Part shown: positions 1 through 8,019 of the stretch, one piece after another
Position numbering within the stretch: the stretch's first letter is position 1
How the letters are laid out: each line of letters starts with the position of its first letter
From: Lutibacter sp. Hel_I_33_5
GTDB taxonomy: Bacteria > Bacteroidota > Bacteroidia > Flavobacteriales > Flavobacteriaceae
Assembly (NCBI RefSeq): GCF_007827455.1
Contig: NZ_VISM01000001.1
Span: 248,001-312,000 of the forward strand
Length of the DNA: 64,000 nucleotides
Reading direction: 5' to 3'
Made by a program: the position numbers and the translations under genes
Notes under the pieces: model-generated
The model's database searches: none
Seen by the model: only the letters and a program-made list of their open reading frames with translations
Told to the model about the DNA's origin: nothing

Positions 1-994
1 AATAAGTACTTAATCCATAGTTAACAGTTTTAGTATTAAAATCATTTTTTTCTACTTGCTCTACTCTAACATTATTTGCATCTAAGTATTCTATATACTG
101 TCTTGTTCCTAGTTTAAAACCAAAGAAAGCTCCTAAACCAAAACGGACAGATTTATTAGTTCTATTTCTAGGTGTACCATCAGAATAACTACCGTTTTTA
201 GAAAAATCCCACTCAAAATGTACTGGAAAAATAACCTGGGCATGACGTAATCTACTCTCTGTTAAATTTTCTGGATGCACTTGTAAACCTGTAGTGTTTC
301 CATTAACAACATGATATTGATTATTCTCTGCTCTTAAATTATTCCAAAGAAATGAAACTCCATATTTCAAATAAGAAGCCGATGGTCTTCTATTAAATCT
401 TGTTTTCCAAGTCCATCCTATTTCATAAAAACGAGATTTCCAAAATTTATAGTTAGAAACGTCAAGCGACCCAAAATCATCATCAATCAATACATTATTT
501 ACCCCCATGGCAAACACAAATTGAGAAGTTGAAGCTTTACCACGTTTACCTTTCTTTTCCCACTTTTTCTTTCTATCAGATATACGTTTTTCAGCTCTTT
601 CTTTATTTAATGAGAATCTAAATGTTTTATTACCTATTGTAAAAGTATTATTATCATCATAGTCATCTTCTTTTGTACTTGCTATTTTACCATTCGTTTT
701 ATCTTGCACAAGTTGCTGTAATAGTTTTTCTTGCGCTCCTACTCTATTCTCAATGTTTTTTGCATGATATGCTGCTGCAGTTTTTTTAAGTTGAGTGGCA
801 ACTGTTTGTGTTATTTCTTTGTTTTCTAATCTTAGATTGATTTGATTCACTTTTATCTTTAACGAATCTTTTTCTTCTTTAGTGATTTCATCAATTTTCT
901 TTGATATTTTCTGAACTTCTTTTTCGAAGATTTTTTCTTGAGAAAAAGCCATAGTTGTAGTTAACAACACTAATATTAATAGTATTCTTTTCAT
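1..994 (-). CDS. Outer-membrane beta-barrel protein (3' end outside window)
   Basis: The reading frame opens at an ATG at 994 and stays open to the window edge, so the C-terminus is missing. The product begins MKRILLILV and carries a signal peptide ending near AFSQ (residue 18). A Lys/Glu-rich, probably coiled-coil stretch follows to about residue 110, then a strongly basic linker near residues 140-165. After that come alternating polar and aromatic segments typical of beta-barrel strands. It lies directly downstream of an ECF sigma factor and a membrane-anchored partner, a common Bacteroidetes arrangement in which the last gene encodes an envelope protein under that sigma factor. The outer-membrane location is inferred; the substrate or role is unknown. 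Confidence 0.65.
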   Translation of the reverse strand, partial: MKRILLILVLLTTTMAFSQEKIFEKEVQKISKKIDEITKEEKDSLKIKVNQINLRLENKEITQTVATQLKKTAAAYHAKNIENRVGAQEKLLQQLVQDKTNGKIASTKEDDYDDNNTFTIGNKTFRFSLNKERAEKRISDRKKKWEKKGKRGKASTSQFVFAMGVNNVLIDDDFGSLDVSNYKFWKSRFYEIGWTWKTRFNRRPSASYLKYGVSFLWNNLRAENNQYHVVNGNTTGLQVHPENLTESRLRHAQVIFPVHFEWDFSKNGSYSDGTPRNRTNKSVRFGLGAFFGFKLGTRQYIEYLDANNVRVEQVEKNDFNTKTVNYGLSTY

Positions 995-1031
995 TTTATT
1001 AAATTTTAATGATTCTTTATTTTTTGATAAA

Positions 1032-1054
1032 CCTTTCGACTACGCTCTAGGTGA
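1032..1054. repeat. REP-like dispersed repeat fragment, intergenic
   Basis: The core CTTTCGACTACGCTC closely resembles the copies at 1521-1548 and, on the other strand, 8091-8120. It sits between the stop codon of the membrane partner gene and the start of the barrel gene. Confidence 0.55.
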
Positions 1055-1057
1055 TAA

Positions 1058-1879
1058 TTAATTATTTCTACTAGCAATTGCAGAGGCAATTCCTGATATT
1101 TTTGATTTTAATGTCGACATAAAATTATTTTTAAATACATCTTCATCAATATCACGTTCTACTTCTGCTAAAATGGTATTAGGATCAATGCTTAAATTCG
1201 ATTTTTTGAGCTCACTTTTAATCGTTTTTAATACATCATCTCTATTAACATTATATTTAGCATAATAGGTTTTTACTTCTTCTTCGGTATGGGTAACGGC
1301 AAACAATAAATCGTCACTATTAATTTTTATACTTGATGTTGAAGTTTCTTTTTTTACAGATTGCATCTTTACACTCGCAATGACACTTTTATTAATAACT
1401 TCTGATGAATTACTATTGTCAATACTTGCAATTACTGTTTTGTCCTTCTTAGTTGCTCCTCTTTTATTTTCTTTTGAAATAGAAATATTATTTTTAGATA
1501 TTGAATTTTCATCTTTAATACCTTTTGACTGCGCTCGAGTTGATATTTCTTTTTTATTTTTAACATCTACAATTGCTTCTTCAACAGGTGTTATTTGTTT
1601 TAAAACTGAATTATCAAATTGCAAAGTATCTATTGGTGATGCTACAATTATTTCTTTTACTGGATTTATCTTATCATTTCCATTAAAAAAGTAAAACCCA
1701 ACACTAATCAATAAAGCTATACTTGCTGCATATCCTAAATACAAAAACCAATTCGGTTTCTTTTTAGTTTGCTGTGCATCTAACTGACTACTTAAACGTT
1801 CCCAAGCAGAGTCTGACGGCTGCAATGTTCTGTTTTTTAGTTTTTCAGCAATTTGTATGTCTATCTTATTTGTCTGCAT
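1058..1879 (-). CDS. Membrane-anchored sigma-factor partner (anti-sigma-like)
   Basis: A 273-residue protein with a cytoplasmic N-terminus of about 42 residues (acidic/basic helix with an SAWERL motif), one transmembrane helix around residues 43-65, and a long Ser/Lys/Asn-rich periplasmic part. Its start overlaps the end of the sigma-factor gene by 14 nt, indicating translational coupling. This topology and position match anti-sigma-like proteins encoded next to ECF sigma factors in Bacteroidetes. I see no zinc-binding HxxxCxxC motif, so it is not a ZAS-type anti-sigma. Part of its linker (STRAQSKG) is encoded by a dispersed REP-like repeat at 1521-1548. The anti-sigma role is inferred from context. 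Confidence 0.65.
   Translation of the reverse strand: MQTNKIDIQIAEKLKNRTLQPSDSAWERLSSQLDAQQTKKKPNWFLYLGYAASIALLISVGFYFFNGNDKINPVKEIIVASPIDTLQFDNSVLKQITPVEEAIVDVKNKKEISTRAQSKGIKDENSISKNNISISKENKRGATKKDKTVIASIDNSNSSEVINKSVIASVKMQSVKKETSTSSIKINSDDLLFAVTHTEEEVKTYYAKYNVNRDDVLKTIKSELKKSNLSIDPNTILAEVERDIDEDVFKNNFMSTLKSKISGIASAIASRNN
1521..1548. repeat. REP-like repeat embedded in a coding sequence
   Basis: The core CTTTTGACTGCGCTCGAGT is a variant of the dispersed element seen at 1032 and 8091. Here it lies inside the membrane partner gene and is read in frame as the STRAQSKG linker segment. Confidence 0.5.
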
Positions 1880-2426
1880 TATGTATTGAATTCATTTTAA
1901 TATAATTTGTTTGCAACCATTTACGTGCTTTAAATAATTGCGATTTAGAGGTGCTTTCAGAAATTTGTAATTTTTCTGCAATCTCTGCATGTTTAAAACC
2001 TTCAATAGCATATAAATTAAACACCAACTTATAGCCTTCTGGAAGTTTATCTATTAGTTTTTGAATATCTTCAACCGACGTATTTTCTAAACTTTCTGTA
2101 GCAGAATCGTTAAAAACATAGTCTTCATCTGATAATTGAACTGGATTCTTTTTTCGTAAATAACTTAAACATGTGTTTACCATTATTCGTCTAATCCAAC
2201 CTTCAAAACTTCCTTCACTTTTAAACTTTTGCACATTCGTAAAAACCTTTAAAAACCCTTGTAACATCAAATCTTCTGCATGATGCATATCTTTAACATA
2301 CTGTCTACATACACCCAACATTTTAGGAGAATACTGCTCAAACAATTGCTGTTGAGCTTCTCTGTTTTGCTGGCTTGCTTTTTTAATAAGCGTAGCTTGT
2401 TGGTTATGTAATCGTATAATTTTCAA
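1866..2426 (-). CDS. ECF-type RNA polymerase sigma factor
   Basis: A 186-residue sigma-70 family protein. Region 2 is recognisable in residues 25-95: LFEQYSPKMLGVCRQYV, then the HHAEDLMLQGF motif and GWIRRIMVNTCLSYLRKK. Region 4 lies in residues 120-178, with LPEGYKLVFNLYAIEGFKHAEIA followed by a helix-turn-helix (ISESTSKSQLFKARKWL). Length and domain content match Bacteroidetes ECF factors. It is first in a unit with a membrane partner and an outer-membrane protein. A perfect -7 box lies 30 nt upstream at 2456-2463. Its stimulus cannot be read from the sequence. Confidence 0.92.
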   Translation of the reverse strand: MKIIRLHNQQATLIKKASQQNREAQQQLFEQYSPKMLGVCRQYVKDMHHAEDLMLQGFLKVFTNVQKFKSEGSFEGWIRRIMVNTCLSYLRKKNPVQLSDEDYVFNDSATESLENTSVEDIQKLIDKLPEGYKLVFNLYAIEGFKHAEIAEKLQISESTSKSQLFKARKWLQTNYIKMNSIHNADK

Positions 2427-2455
2427 TCCGGATTAATTGGTTTTTACTGTCTTAC

Positions 2456-2463
2456 AAATATAT
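2456..2463 (-). promoter_or_regulatory. Promoter -7 box (TATATTTG) for the ECF sigma gene
   Basis: Read on the minus strand this is TATATTTG, an exact match to the Bacteroidetes -7 consensus TAnnTTTG, 30 nt before the sigma-factor start. I see no clear -33 TTG at the expected distance. Confidence 0.5.
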
Positions 2464-2499
2464 AGACTACAGATTTTAGAAAAAGGTTGCTTGGATTAA

Positions 2500-2520
2500 A
2501 AAAGTTTTCTAAACTTTTTT
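2500..2520 (-). terminator. AT-rich hairpin downstream of mqo
   Basis: AAAAAGTTT and AAACTTTTT form a 9-bp stem with a 3-nt loop, flanked by A/T runs, between the end of mqo and the sigma-factor promoter. It is low in GC, so termination strength is uncertain. Confidence 0.4.
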
Positions 2521-2621
2521 AGTTATTGGTTTTTAGAAGTTAGTTATTAGTTAAAAAAATGAATTATAATCAATACGTTTCTGTAAATCATATTTTCATT
2601 ATTAGGATATAATTTTATTTA

Positions 2622-4094
2622 TTATAATTTTAATGAAACCTTACTCTTCTTCAACTCTTTATAAAACAACTTTTTAGTAATTTCAGCATTATAAAAAGGA
2701 ATCATTTCTTTAAGTTTCTCTTTACCTTTTTTAGAGTTTATCAACTCAGGAAAAGCTTTTTCTATGACTTCTAACATAATTGAAGTTGCTGTAGAAGCAC
2801 CTGGAGAAGCTCCAAGCAAACAAGTAATACTTCCATCTTTACTAGATATTACTTCTGTACCAAATTGAAGTTTTCCACCCTCAAATTCATCTTTTTTAAT
2901 AATTTGAACTCGTTGACCCGCTTTTACAACTTCCCAATCTTCATCTTTAGCCTTTTTCACAAACTTGCGTAAAGAATCCATTCTATCCTCTTTACTCATC
3001 AAAACTTGCTCTATCAAGTATTTTGTGAGCGGTAAATTATGCCAAAAAGCGCCAAACATTGAAGGGATATTATCAAACTGAATGGATTTAAATAAATCGA
3101 AATTTGAACCTTCTTTTAAAAATTTAGGACTGAAACCTGCAAATGGCCCGAACATTAATTGTTTTTTACCATCTATATAACGCGTATCTAAATGTGGTGT
3201 AGACATTGGCGGATCTCCAATTCCAGCCTTACTATAAACTTTAGCGTTATATTGTTTTATAATTTCTTCATTTTTACAAACCAACCATTCTCCACTAACA
3301 GGAAAACCTCCATAACCTTCTTTTTCATCAATTTCTACTTTTTGTAATAATAACAAACTTCCACCACCAGCACCTATAAAAACGTGCTCTGCATCAATTT
3401 GACACTTCTCTTTTGTTTTTAAATTCTTTGCTTCTACTGTCCAAGCAATATCTGTATCAGGATCAATATCTAACACTTCCATATTACAATGAACTGGTGT
3501 ATTAAATTCAGTTTCTAAAATGTGAAATAGTTTTTCAGTTAATGAACCATAATTTACTTCTGTTCCTCTATCAATTCTAGAAGCGGCCATGATTTCACTT
3601 TCATTTCTATCATTCATAATTAAAGGAAACCAATCTTTCATTGTATCAATTTCTCTTGTAAATTCGATAGAATCGAACATAAAATGTTCTTGAAATGATT
3701 TAAATCTTTTTTCTAAATAATCCGCATTTTCTTTTCCTAAAACCCAACTATGATGTTTTACAGATGCTATAAACTCATCTGGATTTTCTAATAATTTTTT
3801 ATCAACTAAATATGACCAAAACTGTTTAGAAATTTCAAATTGAGTACAAATATCAATTGCTTTTTTTATAGATACTTTTCCATTTTCTTCAGGACAATAA
3901 TTCAACTCACATAAAGCAGAATGACCTGTACCGGCATTATTCCAAGCCGCAGAACTCTCTTGAGCAACTTTATCTAAGCGCTCTAAAATTAAAATATCAA
4001 CTTTTGAATCTAATAATTTGGTAATCAAAGCTAACGTTGCACTCATAATTCCACCACCAACACATATTAAATCATATTCTTTTTTTAATTTCAT
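2622..4094 (-). CDS. mqo: Malate:quinone oxidoreductase
   Basis: This FAD-dependent, membrane-associated enzyme oxidises malate to oxaloacetate and passes electrons to the quinone pool, closing the TCA cycle without NADH. The 490-residue length is typical. The N-terminal dinucleotide fold shows VGGGIMSATLA (residues 12-22). Family blocks follow: AAWNNAGTGHSALCELNY around residue 50, FIGAGGGSLLLLQK near 238, FPVSGEWLVC near 267, and MFGPFAGFSPKFL near 315. The C-terminal block LLGASPGASTATSIMLEV is also characteristic. It starts 63 nt downstream of priA on the same strand; the spacer carries TAACAAC-type repeats. I see no reason to doubt the assignment. Confidence 0.96.
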   Translation of the reverse strand: MKLKKEYDLICVGGGIMSATLALITKLLDSKVDILILERLDKVAQESSAAWNNAGTGHSALCELNYCPEENGKVSIKKAIDICTQFEISKQFWSYLVDKKLLENPDEFIASVKHHSWVLGKENADYLEKRFKSFQEHFMFDSIEFTREIDTMKDWFPLIMNDRNESEIMAASRIDRGTEVNYGSLTEKLFHILETEFNTPVHCNMEVLDIDPDTDIAWTVEAKNLKTKEKCQIDAEHVFIGAGGGSLLLLQKVEIDEKEGYGGFPVSGEWLVCKNEEIIKQYNAKVYSKAGIGDPPMSTPHLDTRYIDGKKQLMFGPFAGFSPKFLKEGSNFDLFKSIQFDNIPSMFGAFWHNLPLTKYLIEQVLMSKEDRMDSLRKFVKKAKDEDWEVVKAGQRVQIIKKDEFEGGKLQFGTEVISSKDGSITCLLGASPGASTATSIMLEVIEKAFPELINSKKGKEKLKEMIPFYNAEITKKLFYKELKKSKVSLKL

Positions 4095-4118
4095 TTTCTT
4101 TTATGATTTTATAACACA

Positions 4119-4156
4119 ATATAACTAAAAACCAATAACTAAAGACTAACAACTAC
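4119..4156. repeat. AACTAACAAC-family intergenic repeat
   Basis: The mqo-priA spacer is a degenerate run of AACTAAAAACCAATAACTA and ACTAACAACTA units. Related sequence occurs at 2521-2558, 53014-53040, 53771-53805 and 54383-54455, always between genes or at gene ends. Confidence 0.5.
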
Positions 4157-4157
4157 C

Positions 4158-6605
4158 TTAATAAGCATCCACATCAATAATAAAACGAATAGGTCTAAAA
4201 TCTTTAACAGCCTCAAAAGTATTTTTAACTTTAGTAAGTTGTTCTTTGGTTTTTGCTAAAGATTGTTTTGGTGGAATTTTAATCACTAAATTTTTAATAT
4301 ATAAATTTCTAATTCTAGAAACTGCAGGTGCTGAGGGTCCTAAAACATGTTTACCAAAAGAATTTTGCAAGGCTTTTGCTAACCAATTAATTCCGTTATC
4401 AACTTTAGTATAATCTCTATGTTTTAACGTAATTTTAATCAATCTATAGTATGGCGGATAATGAAACTGCCACCTGTCTTGCAGCTGTTCTTTATACATT
4501 TCTGTATAATTTGTTGTAGAAACTTGTTGCAATATTTGATGATACGGATTAAACGTTTGTATGGCAACATTCCCTTGTTTTTTGCTACGTCCTGCCCTAC
4601 CAGAAACCTGAACCATTAATTGATACGCACGTTCAAAAGCTCTAAAATCTGGAAAATTCAGCATAGAATCTGCGTTTAAAATTCCAACTAAAGAAACATT
4701 TCCAAAATCTAATCCTTTAGAAAGCATTTGAGTTCCTACTAAAATATCTATTTCTTGCGCTTCAAAAGCGCCAATTATTTTTTGATATCCATGTTTTCCT
4801 CGTGTGGTATCTAAATCCATTCTCCCGATGGTATGATTTGGAAACAACTCTTTTAATTCTAACTCAATTTGTTCGGTTCCAAAACCTTTGGTATCTAATG
4901 TATTACTTCCGCAAGCACCACAACTATTTGGCATGGCTCGTTGATAATTACAAAAATGACAGCGTAATTCTGTTTTATATTTATGATACGTTAAACTTAC
5001 ATCACAATTAGGACATTGTGGAGAAACTCCGCAAGTTTTACATTCTACAACAGGAGAAAATCCACGACGATTCTGAAATAAAATAACCTGTTCTTTTTCT
5101 TCTAAAGCTTCGGTAATTAAGGTGATCATTCTATCAGAAAAATGATTCGTCATTAATTTTTTACGATGTTTTTCTTTAATGTCAATAAGCTCAATTTTTG
5201 GCAATTGTACATTTCCAAAACGTCTGTTTAATTCCACAAAACCATATTTGTTTTGCTGTGCATTAAAATAACTTTCTAAAGACGGAGTTGCAGAACCTAG
5301 TAATATTTTTGCGTTATGTAATTTTGATAAAACTATAGCGGCATCCCTCGCATTATAACGTGGTGAAGGCTCAAATTGTTTATAAGACGTTTCATGCTCT
5401 TCATCTACCACAATTAACCCTAAGCTAGAAAATGGTAAAAAGATGGATGAACGCGCTCCTAAAATGATTTGTGCTTTTGGTTTACTTTCTAAAACATTAT
5501 TCCATACTTCTACTCTTTCATTCATAGAATATTTGGAATGAAACACAGAAACTTGATTTCCAAAATAGTTTTGTAAGCGTGTAATTATTTGTGTAGTCAA
5601 CGCTATTTCAGGTAATAAAAACAAAACTTGTTTTCCACTTTCAATAACTTCATGGATCAATTTTACATAGATTTCAGTTTTCCCAGAACTAGTAATTCCA
5701 TGTAATAATGTAACGTCTCTTTCTTTAAATGATTTTTTAATTTGATTGAGTGCAGCATCTTGAAAATCATTTAATTGCATCAATTCATTGGTGTCTCCCT
5801 TATATTGAATTCTATCGGTTTTAATATGATAGGTTTCAAAGATATTTTTATCAACTAAAGTTTTTAATACGGCTGAAGAAACATTTGATTTTTCAAGTAA
5901 CTCTTTTGCTTTTATTGGTTTTTTAGTACTTAATAATTGAAAAAAAGCTAATACAAGTTCGCGTTGTTTTTTTGCTCTTGTTAAAGAATTTACTATACTT
6001 TCTATCGCATTATCATCAGAATAATCAGCATGAAAACGGACATACTTAACCAGTTTTGGTTTGTAAACTTCATAAATCTTTTCTTTAATGGTTATTGCTG
6101 ATTTTTTAATCAACTCATTAATTATTGGCAATACTTTTTTTGTTCCTAAAATATCTGCAACTTGATGGATTGTTAATTGTGATTGATGTTGCAAAGCTTC
6201 AAAAACTAAAAATTCATGATCGCTTAAAACTGATTCATCAGTAAAACCTTCGTTTTTATATACAATTGTTTCACTTTCTAATAAAAAAGCGGATGGCAAT
6301 GACGCTCTAAAAACATCTCCCAAAGAACACATATAATAGTTGGAAATCCACTGCCAATGTTTTAATTGTAACTCATTTACAATCGGTTTATCATCTAAAA
6401 TTTGATGAATATCTTTTGCTTCATACAACGTTGGAGCAACTTGATGGATATTAAAAACCATTGCGGTATAAATCTTAGACTTTCCAAACGAAACAGCAAC
6501 ACGCATTCCTTTTTTCAGAAAACCAGCTTCTTCTTCCGTTACAGTATAGGTAAAGGTCTTCTGAAGCGGAATGGGTAATATAACGTCTATAAAGTGTGCT
6601 CTCAC
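4158..6605 (-). CDS. priA: Primosomal protein N', replication restart helicase
   Basis: PriA reloads the replicative helicase at stalled forks. From the N-terminus: the 3'-DNA-binding domain (FIDVILPIPLQKTFTYTV), a winged-helix region, a DExH helicase core with Walker A GITSSGKTE (about residue 330 of the longest frame) and DEEH, then eight zinc-binding cysteines (CKTC, CPNC, CHFC, CGAC; about residues 545-590), then GTQMLSKGLDF and QVSGRAGR. The longest frame starts with ATG at 6677, but its first 24 residues are translated from a REP-like palindrome. Homology begins at HFIDVILP, so I take the GTG at 6605. That GTG lies in the terminal repeat of the element. The start is uncertain; the function is not. 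Confidence 0.93.
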   Translation of the reverse strand: MRAHFIDVILPIPLQKTFTYTVTEEEAGFLKKGMRVAVSFGKSKIYTAMVFNIHQVAPTLYEAKDIHQILDDKPIVNELQLKHWQWISNYYMCSLGDVFRASLPSAFLLESETIVYKNEGFTDESVLSDHEFLVFEALQHQSQLTIHQVADILGTKKVLPIINELIKKSAITIKEKIYEVYKPKLVKYVRFHADYSDDNAIESIVNSLTRAKKQRELVLAFFQLLSTKKPIKAKELLEKSNVSSAVLKTLVDKNIFETYHIKTDRIQYKGDTNELMQLNDFQDAALNQIKKSFKERDVTLLHGITSSGKTEIYVKLIHEVIESGKQVLFLLPEIALTTQIITRLQNYFGNQVSVFHSKYSMNERVEVWNNVLESKPKAQIILGARSSIFLPFSSLGLIVVDEEHETSYKQFEPSPRYNARDAAIVLSKLHNAKILLGSATPSLESYFNAQQNKYGFVELNRRFGNVQLPKIELIDIKEKHRKKLMTNHFSDRMITLITEALEEKEQVILFQNRRGFSPVVECKTCGVSPQCPNCDVSLTYHKYKTELRCHFCNYQRAMPNSCGACGSNTLDTKGFGTEQIELELKELFPNHTIGRMDLDTTRGKHGYQKIIGAFEAQEIDILVGTQMLSKGLDFGNVSLVGILNADSMLNFPDFRAFERAYQLMVQVSGRAGRSKKQGNVAIQTFNPYHQILQQVSTTNYTEMYKEQLQDRWQFHYPPYYRLIKITLKHRDYTKVDNGINWLAKALQNSFGKHVLGPSAPAVSRIRNLYIKNLVIKIPPKQSLAKTKEQLTKVKNTFEAVKDFRPIRFIIDVDAY

Positions 6606-6706
6606 TTCGAGTGATTTTGTATATGAAATTTTCAAAATAGTATCGAGAAGTCTACTTTTAAAAAGTTCTCGATACAAAATTGCAAAAGCAATTTTACTCG
6701 AACTGA
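6602..6706. repeat. REP-like composite palindromic element
   Basis: Outer termini TCACTTCGAGT (6602-6612) and ACTCGAACTGA (6696-6706) are inverted copies with one difference. Inside them a perfect inner inverted repeat GTATCGAGAA (6640-6649) / TTCTCGATAC (6666-6675) encloses a 16-nt loop. The element occupies the start of priA and part of the divergent region towards the T9SS gene at 6784. Its structure resembles non-autonomous REP/MITE-like elements; no transposase is present in the window. Confidence 0.7.
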
Positions 6707-6750
6707 CATTAATCGATTTTTATATAATTTCAAAACTACATAAAATTCAT

Positions 6751-6758
6751 TAAATTTG
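6751..6758 (+). promoter_or_regulatory. Promoter -7 box (TAAATTTG)
   Basis: A perfect TAnnTTTG match 25 nt before the ATG at 6784. An upstream in-frame ATG at 6760 would fall at or before the expected transcription start, which supports 6784 as the true start. Confidence 0.55.
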
Positions 6759-6783
6759 TTTGTATTACACCAAACTAAAAAAC

Positions 6784-8019
6784 ATGAAAAAATTATCCCT
6801 CACACTACTTTTTCTTTTTACTATTAACTCTTTTTCTCAAACTGATTCTGGAAATTTAGAAAATTATTTGCATGCAAAAATTGCAGCAATGCCAGGTGAA
6901 ACTGGAAACAACTTTAGTATACCAACAGATAATGAAGTAACTAGTTGGACAGCAATGATTAATTCTATTTTATCGAATGATATTGCTACAGCAAGAACCA
7001 ATGCAACTTCTGTGAATTATCAAATTGTTGAATATACAGATACTGATATTGGTAATAATGATGTGTTTTATGTTGTAGAAGAAAAATCGCCACAATCTAA
7101 GTATTGGGGAACTTTTGCTTTTGCAAAGAATGCAGCAAGGCCTAATTTAATTTTACAAGCACCACATTCAGATTTCGATTTTAATACAGGTAAACAAGCA
7201 ATCTATTGTTTTGTAAGACTTAATAATAAAGCATTATTTTTAAATGGAACTCATCGTTGTAATCACAGTACATTATCAACCTGTGCAGGAACAACAACAG
7301 TTTGTACTGGCGGATCTTCTGAAGCTTTTAAAATTTCTGATATGGCGCATAATGCCGAAACCATGTGGCAAAAAACAACAGAAATTATTTATAATACCAT
7401 CACAGAATCCGTCTTTTTTCAATTACATGGTTTTGCTAAAAAAGATGATGATCCGTATGTTATTTTAAGTAACGGAACAGATCAAACTCCAACTACAGAT
7501 TATGCTGCACAATTAAAAACTGCGTTATTTGCTCAAGACAATACGTTAACTTTTAAAACAGCACATCTAGATAATTGGGATCGTTTAGTAGGTTTTACCA
7601 ATACACAGGGAAGATTAATAAATCAAAGTAATAATCCCTGTAATCAGTCTGCACAATCTACTACCGGACGGTTTATTCATGTAGAACAAGAAAAAACGAA
7701 GTTAAGAGCAGATAGTACGGGCTGGGAGAAAATGTATCAAGCTTTGGTAGGTGTTTTTGGAGTATTAATGAAAGTTGAAGATTTTGTTCAAATTAAAATG
7801 AAAAGCGAAAATCCATTTAAAAATAGCTTGACTTTTTCTGCGGAAAATATGCAAAATATTTTGATATATGATATTCTTGGAAAAACAATATATCAAAATA
7901 AGAATACTAAAGAATTAAACAGATTTACTATTGATACAAAATCGTTTTCAAACGGGATTTATTTCTTAAAAGTAACTACTAATAAAGGAACTGACATTAA
8001 AAAATTATTACGTGAATAA
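6784..8019 (+). CDS. T9SS-secreted protein, possible N-formylglutamate-amidohydrolase-like metalloenzyme
   Basis: A 411-residue secreted protein. The signal peptide MKKLSLTLLFLFTINSFSQ is followed by a globular domain of about 310 residues, then a C-terminal T9SS type A sorting domain (NPFKNSLTF, IYDILGKTIY, FSNGIYFLKV). The globular part has well-spaced His/Glu/Asp motifs: QAPHSDFDFNTG, NGTHRCNH, QLHGFAKKDDD, and RFIHVEQEKTKLR near its end. Their order is reminiscent of zinc amidohydrolases of the N-formylglutamate/poly-gamma-glutamate hydrolase type, but this is pattern-based only. Cys residues (HRCNH, STCAG, VCTGG) could form disulfides. The next gene overlaps its last 8 nt. Export is well supported; the enzymatic role is speculative. 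Confidence 0.75.
   Translation: MKKLSLTLLFLFTINSFSQTDSGNLENYLHAKIAAMPGETGNNFSIPTDNEVTSWTAMINSILSNDIATARTNATSVNYQIVEYTDTDIGNNDVFYVVEEKSPQSKYWGTFAFAKNAARPNLILQAPHSDFDFNTGKQAIYCFVRLNNKALFLNGTHRCNHSTLSTCAGTTTVCTGGSSEAFKISDMAHNAETMWQKTTEIIYNTITESVFFQLHGFAKKDDDPYVILSNGTDQTPTTDYAAQLKTALFAQDNTLTFKTAHLDNWDRLVGFTNTQGRLINQSNNPCNQSAQSTTGRFIHVEQEKTKLRADSTGWEKMYQALVGVFGVLMKVEDFVQIKMKSENPFKNSLTFSAENMQNILIYDILGKTIYQNKNTKELNRFTIDTKSFSNGIYFLKVTTNKGTDIKKLLRE

Noticed and set aside
6606-6677. Longer priA start at 6677
   Set aside because: The extra 24 residues are translated from the REP-like palindrome, and family homology starts only after it. Kept as a possibility in the findings.
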